Below are positions 24,688-28,335 of a stretch of DNA of 28,335 nucleotides, piece by piece. The position numbers and the translations under genes were made by a program. Below the pieces are notes generated by a model, which saw only the letters and a program-made list of their open reading frames with translations, was not told the origin of the DNA and did not search any database. Each line of letters begins with the position of its first letter. The stretch's first letter is position 1. This stretch comes from an uncultured Bacteroides sp. (GTDB lineage: Bacteria; Bacteroidota; Bacteroidia; Bacteroidales; Bacteroidaceae). The stretch is taken from assembly GCA_905203765.1 (NCBI GenBank), contig CAJKXC010000032.1:1-28335 (forward strand), written 5' to 3'.

Positions 24688-24719
24688 CAAAGATAAGAAT
24701 ATATTTCTGCATAAACAAA
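24688..24719 (-). promoter_or_regulatory. Promoter of the riboswitch-btu operon
   Basis: Minus strand TTTG (24719-24716), spacer of exactly 20 bp, TATCTTTG (24695-24688): full match to the Bacteroides consensus. The start site falls near 24682, at the first base of riboswitch stem P1. Confidence 0.85.
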
Positions 24720-24726
24720 GTAAAGT

Positions 24727-24758
24727 TTTCCCAATATGCCCCAAAAAGAATATCTTTG
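24727..24758 (+). promoter_or_regulatory. Promoter of the hydrolase-GNAT pair
   Basis: TATCTTTG at 24751-24758 is a full -7 match; TTTC at 24727-24730 stands 20 bp upstream as a one-mismatch -33 box. It is back-to-back with the btu promoter. Its position rules out the ATG at 24736 and supports the start at 24778. Confidence 0.6.
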
Positions 24759-24777
24759 CCAGATAATCAGTATAATT

Positions 24778-25518
24778 ATGAAATTCAAAAACGCAATATT
24801 TATATTAACTTTAGCTTTCATTGCCATAGCAAAAAGCTTTGCTCAAAGTGAGTTCACAACTTGCCTTTTCGACTCTATACGAAACCGACCTATATCCATT
24901 GCTGTTTATCAACCTGGAGAAGTAAGCAAGCATAATCCAATCATAATCTTTAATCATGGTTATGACGGGAACGAAAACCCTACTTCTAACAAAAGTTACT
25001 CATACTTAACCCGTTTTCTCTCTGAAAAAGGATATTATGTTATTAGTATACAACATGAGCTTCCTAATGATCCTTTATTAGCAATGAAAGGTAATTTTAT
25101 GGAAACCCGTATGCCCAATTGGCAACGAGGAGTACAAAATATTTTATTTACCATACATGAATTTCGGAAACTAAAGCCGGAACTGAATTGGGAAGATGTA
25201 ACAATGATCGGCCACTCTAACGGGGGAGACATGACTATGCTACTGGCTACAGAACATCCTGATTTAATAAAAAAAGCTATATCAATGGATCATCGAAGAA
25301 TGATCATGCCAAGAAGTTCTAATCCTCAAATATATTCTCTCCGAGGAAGCGATTATGAAGCAGACCCCGGAGTTCTTCCAACAGTAGAAGAGCAACAGAA
25401 ATATCATATCACAATAATCAAACTAAAGGGTATCACTCACAGTGACATGGGACATCAAGGATCTAAAGAACAACATGATATAATCAAGCAGCATATATAT
25501 AATTTCCTAAAAGAATAA
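24778..25518 (+). CDS. Secreted alpha/beta hydrolase
   Basis: A 246-residue exported hydrolase. A signal peptide (MKFKNAIFILTLAFIAIAKS...) ends at about SFAQ. The alpha/beta-hydrolase core shows the oxyanion segment IIIFNHGYDGNEN and the nucleophile elbow GHSNGG with S147. H221 in ITHSDMG near the C-terminus is a likely catalytic His, and an acid such as D180 in SMDHRR may complete the triad. Substrate cannot be told; chlorophyllase/acetylhydrolase-like lipases and esterases look similar. Base composition is much lower in G+C (about 35% in one counted line) than mutS2 or clc, and codons are A/T-ending, which suggests acquisition by transfer. The GNAT gene follows after 4 bp. Confidence 0.82.
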   Translation: MKFKNAIFILTLAFIAIAKSFAQSEFTTCLFDSIRNRPISIAVYQPGEVSKHNPIIIFNHGYDGNENPTSNKSYSYLTRFLSEKGYYVISIQHELPNDPLLAMKGNFMETRMPNWQRGVQNILFTIHEFRKLKPELNWEDVTMIGHSNGGDMTMLLATEHPDLIKKAISMDHRRMIMPRSSNPQIYSLRGSDYEADPGVLPTVEEQQKYHITIIKLKGITHSDMGHQGSKEQHDIIKQHIYNFLKE

Positions 25519-25522
25519 AGAT

Positions 25523-25969
25523 ATGATACGCAAATTAGAAAGAGCAGAATACGAACAAGCTGCATTGTTAGCACTGAATATCTATATGCAATGCGGTACG
25601 GAAGACTTTGACGAAGAAGGCTTACAAACTTTCAAAGATTTCATTTTTAGCGAACAAGCGATGGACGAATTGACGATCTACGGAGCATTCGAGAAAGGAA
25701 AGTTGATAGGCATCATTGGGACTAAACATACAGGGAAACATATATCCTTATTCTTCATTCGCAAAGAATACCATAGAAGAGGCATCGGCAGGAATCTATT
25801 CAATTACTTTCTCAACGATTGTCCTACAGATGAAATTACAGTCAACTCATCTACTTATGCCATTCCTTTTTATCAAAATCTTGGATTTGACAAATCATCT
25901 GATAAGCAGAAAGTTAACGGTATTACATTCACTCCTATGAAATACATACAATCCCGAAATACTAAATAG
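25523..25969 (+). CDS. GNAT family N-acetyltransferase
   Basis: A 148-residue cytoplasmic acetyltransferase. The acetyl-CoA pyrophosphate loop is RRGIGRNLF (R85, R86, G87, G89), preceded by the beta-4 strand HISLFFIRKEYH and followed by ITVNSSTYAIPFYQNLGF, the usual motif B. The N-terminal helix region is YEQAALLALNIYMQCG. The substrate is not predictable; small-molecule amines or ribosomal proteins are both possible. It starts 4 bp after the hydrolase stop, shares its AT-rich composition, and is almost certainly co-transcribed with it. No clear terminator follows within the 136 bp before the next gene. Confidence 0.85.
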   Translation: MIRKLERAEYEQAALLALNIYMQCGTEDFDEEGLQTFKDFIFSEQAMDELTIYGAFEKGKLIGIIGTKHTGKHISLFFIRKEYHRRGIGRNLFNYFLNDCPTDEITVNSSTYAIPFYQNLGFDKSSDKQKVNGITFTPMKYIQSRNTK

Positions 25970-26071
25970 CATATTGCCATCCCCCCTCTAAAAGTCGAAA
26001 ACAAAAAACACCTTTTATCAATTATTAAATCAAAAACTGAGAAATTAATTACCATTGTAGTTTTCATTTCC

Positions 26072-26079
26072 TAACTTTG
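26072..26079 (+). promoter_or_regulatory. -7 element of the HAD-hotdog gene
   Basis: TAACTTTG fits TAnnTTTG; the -33 position (about 26048) has no TTTG. The start site would be near 26085, leaving a leader of about 20 nt before the ATG at 26106. Confidence 0.5.
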
Positions 26080-26105
26080 TAACCTAACCACTAAAAAAAG
26101 TTGCC

Positions 26106-27338
26106 ATGAAATACAAGTTATTAGTTCTTGATGTAGATGGAACACTCCTCAACGACGAGAGGGAAATCAGCAAACGGACATTAGCTGCCCTGCTGAAAGT
26201 TCAACAAATGGGAGTACGGATTGTATTGGCATCCGGCAGACCGACCTATGGATTGATGCCACTGGCAAAAGCCCTTGAATTGGGCAATTACGGCGGATTC
26301 ATCCTGTCGTACAATGGCTGTCAGATTATCAACGCTCAGAACGGAGAAATCTTGTTTGAACGGCGCATCAACCCGGAGATGTTGCCTTATCTGGAAAAGA
26401 AAGCACACAAGAATGGTTTCGATATATTTACTTATCATGACGATACCCTCTTGACCAATCAGCCCGAAAATAAATATATTCAGGACGAAGCTCGACTGAA
26501 CGACCTGATTGTAATCGAAGAAGACGAGTTCTCCACCGCTATCGATTTTGCGCCTTGCAAGTGCATGCTGGTCAGTGACGACGAAGAAGCGCTAATTGGA
26601 CTGGAAGAACACTGGAAGAGACGCTTGGCAGGGACTCTGGACGTTTTCCGCTCCGAACCCTATTTCCTGGAAGTAGTACCTTGCGGGGTTGATAAAGCGA
26701 ATACCCTGGGTGCCTTGCTGGAAAATCTGGGTGTAAAACGCGAGGAAGTCATTGCCATCGGAGACGGTGTATGCGACGTAACCATGCTCCAACTGGCAGG
26801 TGTAGGCGTAGCAATGGGACATGCGCAGGATTCCGTAAAAGTATGTGCCGACCATGTGACAGCTTCGAACGAAGAAGACGGCGTAGCCCTGGCTGTAGAG
26901 AAATTAATCCTGGCAGAAGTCCATGCCGCCGAAATACCTTTGGATCAACTGAACGCCCGGGCACGTCATGCGCTGATGGGCAACCTGGGAATACAATATA
27001 CTTATGCTGCCGAAGACCGCGTAGAAGCAACCATGCCGGTAGACGAACGTACCCGCCAGCCTTTCGGCATCCTGCATGGCGGCGCCACCCTTGCATTGGC
27101 AGAAACGGTTGCCGGACTCGGCTCCATGATTACCTGCCAGCCCGACGAAATCGTAGTAGGTATGCAGGTCAGCGGCAATCACATTTCTTCGGCGCACGAG
27201 GGAGATACGGTGCGTGCCATCGGTACCATCGTCCATAAAGGCCGTTCCTCGCACGTGTGGAATGTAGATGTATTTACTTCGACCAATAAGCTGGTATCTT
27301 CGATACGGGTGGTGAATAGCATATTGAAGAAGAGATAA
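26106..27338 (+). CDS. HAD (Cof-type) phosphatase fused to hotdog thioesterase
   Basis: A 410-residue two-domain enzyme. Residues 1-270 form a Cof/IIB HAD phosphatase: nucleophile D9 and acid D11 in VLDVDGT, motif II ASGRP near residue 42, a type-IIB cap, and motif IV GDGVCD (219-224; Cys where Asn is common). Residues about 280-410 form a hotdog thioesterase of the YdiI/MenI (PaaI-like) group with FGILHGGATLALAE, where E333 is the expected catalytic carboxylate. That family hydrolyses aryl- or DHNA-CoA; in menaquinone makers it releases 1,4-dihydroxy-2-naphthoate. A sugar phosphate, FMN-type or phosphoaryl substrate for the HAD part is equally open. The fusion is in frame with no internal start needed. 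A strong terminator follows. Confidence 0.92.
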   Translation: MKYKLLVLDVDGTLLNDEREISKRTLAALLKVQQMGVRIVLASGRPTYGLMPLAKALELGNYGGFILSYNGCQIINAQNGEILFERRINPEMLPYLEKKAHKNGFDIFTYHDDTLLTNQPENKYIQDEARLNDLIVIEEDEFSTAIDFAPCKCMLVSDDEEALIGLEEHWKRRLAGTLDVFRSEPYFLEVVPCGVDKANTLGALLENLGVKREEVIAIGDGVCDVTMLQLAGVGVAMGHAQDSVKVCADHVTASNEEDGVALAVEKLILAEVHAAEIPLDQLNARARHALMGNLGIQYTYAAEDRVEATMPVDERTRQPFGILHGGATLALAETVAGLGSMITCQPDEIVVGMQVSGNHISSAHEGDTVRAIGTIVHKGRSSHVWNVDVFTSTNKLVSSIRVVNSILKKR

Positions 27339-27358
27339 AAAAGAAATAATGATAAAAA

Positions 27359-27400
27359 AGAAAAGCCGTAAATCAATGATTTACGGCTTTTCTCATTTAT
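27359..27400 (+). terminator. Terminator after the HAD-hotdog gene
   Basis: AGAAAAGCCGTAAAT (27359-27373) and ATTTACGGCTTTTCT (27379-27393) are exact reverse complements with a 5-nt loop, followed by a T-rich stretch; the A-run before it allows function from both sides. Confidence 0.9.
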
Positions 27401-27529
27401 CTTGTTAGTGATTCTTACTTCACTTCCTCGAATATAAATAATATTATTAATCAGTTTATTACATATTTATGGCGTAAATATGGCTACTTGTTATGATAAG
27501 GAAAAGTAAACATTAATAAGCAATGATAA
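27394..27529. other. AT-rich spacer without recognisable feature
   Basis: About 135 bp of AT-rich DNA between the terminator and the XRE remnant. I see no open frame, hairpin with T-run or full promoter in it. Confidence 0.5.
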
Positions 27530-27768
27530 CTATACACTAATTTGCTTTTGAGCAACACTGATTACATCGTTGCTTAGTTCTTTCTTGTCTTGATGTAGTA
27601 ACTCTGCAAGTTAACTACCTGTTCACGTTTTGCCCGTCTGTTACCACGTTCTATCTTGCTGAACATTGGTATATCAATCTCTAAAACAGCTGCCAGATGG
27701 CGTTGCAGTAGTCCTTGATTTTCTCTAAATTCTTTAATTTTATTTCCGAATAATATATAATTTTGTTT
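27530..27768 (-). pseudogene. Remnant of an XRE family transcriptional regulator
   Basis: On the minus strand a frame without start codon reads FGNKIKEFRENQGLLQRHLA, then EIDIPMFSKIERGNRRAKRE, a clear helix-turn-helix of the XRE type. It then hits a stop at 27574. The next frame continues the family sequence (LLHQDKKELSNDVISVAQKQ) to a stop at 27530, so a frameshift near 27600 is indicated. The usual 20-residue segment after the HTH also seems shortened. Relatives of this regulator often accompany restriction-modification or defence genes. It is probably non-functional; no ATG precedes the reading before a TAA at 27769. Confidence 0.7.
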
Positions 27769-27797
27769 TTATTGAGTTCAACTAAACATTAATAACC

Positions 27798-28280
27798 TCA
27801 ACTAGAAAGCTTTGATTGTAACAATGTGTTTAGTTCACCTCTGGTGGCACCACCCAATAAACGCAGATATGGAATAATCATTTTCTTGAAATGAAGGTTG
27901 TTAAAGCTACAGTTCTTGATGTATTCTGTTTTCAGTTCATTGTCGTCAGCCGTTTTGGCGACATACTCCGAAAGAAGCAATTTGGGGTAGCGACTTTCAT
28001 GAAGTTTCCTTAAGCGAGCAGCCATCTCCTTGTCTATAGTCTCATGTTTTTGCACCATATCTAAAGCTATACAGTCGTATAAGGATAGATTGGGGGGGCC
28101 TTCAACAACCTATAGTATTTTTCATCGATGAGTTTGCCATAAATCTTGATCGTAATCTCCTATTTGGCCTGTTCTATTTGATAGTCTGGCATAGGGAAGC
28201 AACGCCATTGTTGTTTGGTTCAGTGAAAATTTTCTTGATTCCACGGCCAATGGTATCTATTATATTGAAATTTACCATAC
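27798..28280 (-). pseudogene. Broken AAA_4/AlbA_2-type ATP-binding protein gene (C-terminal part)
   Basis: Successive minus-strand frames give parts of one protein: MVNFNIIDTIGRGIKKIF (from about 28272), FPMPDYQIEQAK with an in-frame TAG at 28160-28162, ITIKIYGKLIDEKYYRLLK, and then, after a shift at a run of seven G at 28092-28098, NLSLYDCIALDMVQKHETID to LLQSKLSS at 27798. The order IDTIG-G-I, F-PMPDY, then YIKN and a final winged-helix-like end is that of the C-terminal half of AAA_4/AlbA_2 (Schlafen-type) proteins. At least two frameshifts and one nonsense codon make it a pseudogene. Its N-terminal half is missing where the insertion-sequence-like end begins at 28281. Confidence 0.72.
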
Positions 28281-28335
28281 TGTAGATAATAACTAAAAAG
28301 TATTCCACTAAAATAATTGAAAAGTATACCACCAG
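28281..28335. mobile_element. Probable end of an IS21-like insertion sequence
   Basis: From TGTAGATAAT at 28281 the sequence carries two copies of AAAGTATnCCAC (28297-28308 and 28321-28332), 24 bp apart. Several direct repeats inside a terminus that begins with TGT are usual for IS21-family ends. It begins exactly where the AAA_4-type pseudogene loses its N-terminal half. The transposase genes would lie right of the window, so the family is inferred, not shown. Confidence 0.5.

Noticed and set aside
24736..24777. Earlier start of the hydrolase (MPQKEYLCQ...)
   Set aside because: The -7 element lies within it and it would bury the signal peptide; the start at 24778 gives a proper one.

Overview
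The window looks like a chromosomal segment of a gut Bacteroides (Bacteroidota). The grounds are promoters of the TTTG-N19/20-TAnnTTTG type, an ECF sigma/FecR pair, surface lipoproteins with a Cys-Ser-Asp-Asp-Asp-Asp signal, a BtuB/BtuG vitamin B12 locus, and small families typical of the group (DUF4250, DUF4738, DUF4890, PepSY-like). The species cannot be fixed from sequence reading alone.

Layout. 1-44: 5' part of a tRNA-Ser(UGA) leaving the window on the left. 183-3966 (+): mutS2 then an Fe-S L-serine dehydratase, closed by a strong terminator. 4146-8462 (-): a His-rich DUF4890 protein, a DUF4738 lipoprotein, an OmpR-type regulator and its histidine kinase (ATGA overlap), then two PepSY-like secreted proteins, probably an envelope-stress/metal-type module. 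8670-11203 (-): a KtrB/TrkH potassium channel subunit with an extra N-terminal membrane domain and its RCK partner KtrA. 11337-12704 (+): an orphan TrpB2-type tryptophan synthase beta chain, convergent with and overlapping by 4 bp a ClC protein (12701-14299, -). Upstream of clc is a 58-residue DUF4250 gene whose terminator abuts the clc start codon. 14666-18935 (-): ECF sigma factor, FecR anti-sigma and two related secreted proteins, one of which carries an STN domain but no TonB barrel. 18936-19180: a tandem array of 22-bp hairpin-forming repeats. 19181-24448 (-): btuB-btuG-btuF-btuC under a cobalamin riboswitch with a well-formed promoter; no btuD lies beside it. 24778-25969 (+): an AT-rich alpha/beta hydrolase plus GNAT acetyltransferase pair. 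26106-27338 (+): a HAD phosphatase fused to a hotdog thioesterase. 27530-28335: a decayed accessory segment with a frameshifted XRE regulator remnant, a multiply broken AAA_4/AlbA_2-type gene, and what looks like the end of an IS21-like insertion sequence cutting that gene.

How they work together. The clearest functional unit is B12 acquisition: BtuG on the surface, BtuB through the outer membrane, BtuF in the periplasm, BtuC in the inner membrane, all controlled by B12 binding to the leader RNA. The sigma/FecR unit appears to be a cell-surface signalling system whose sensor is not a transporter. Ion homeostasis (K+ uptake, ClC) forms another cluster. Housekeeping genes dominate the left edge, and mobile/decaying DNA the right edge. 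The least explained items are the hairpin array after btuC, the barrel-less STN system, and the ClC protein that lacks the usual internal proton glutamate.
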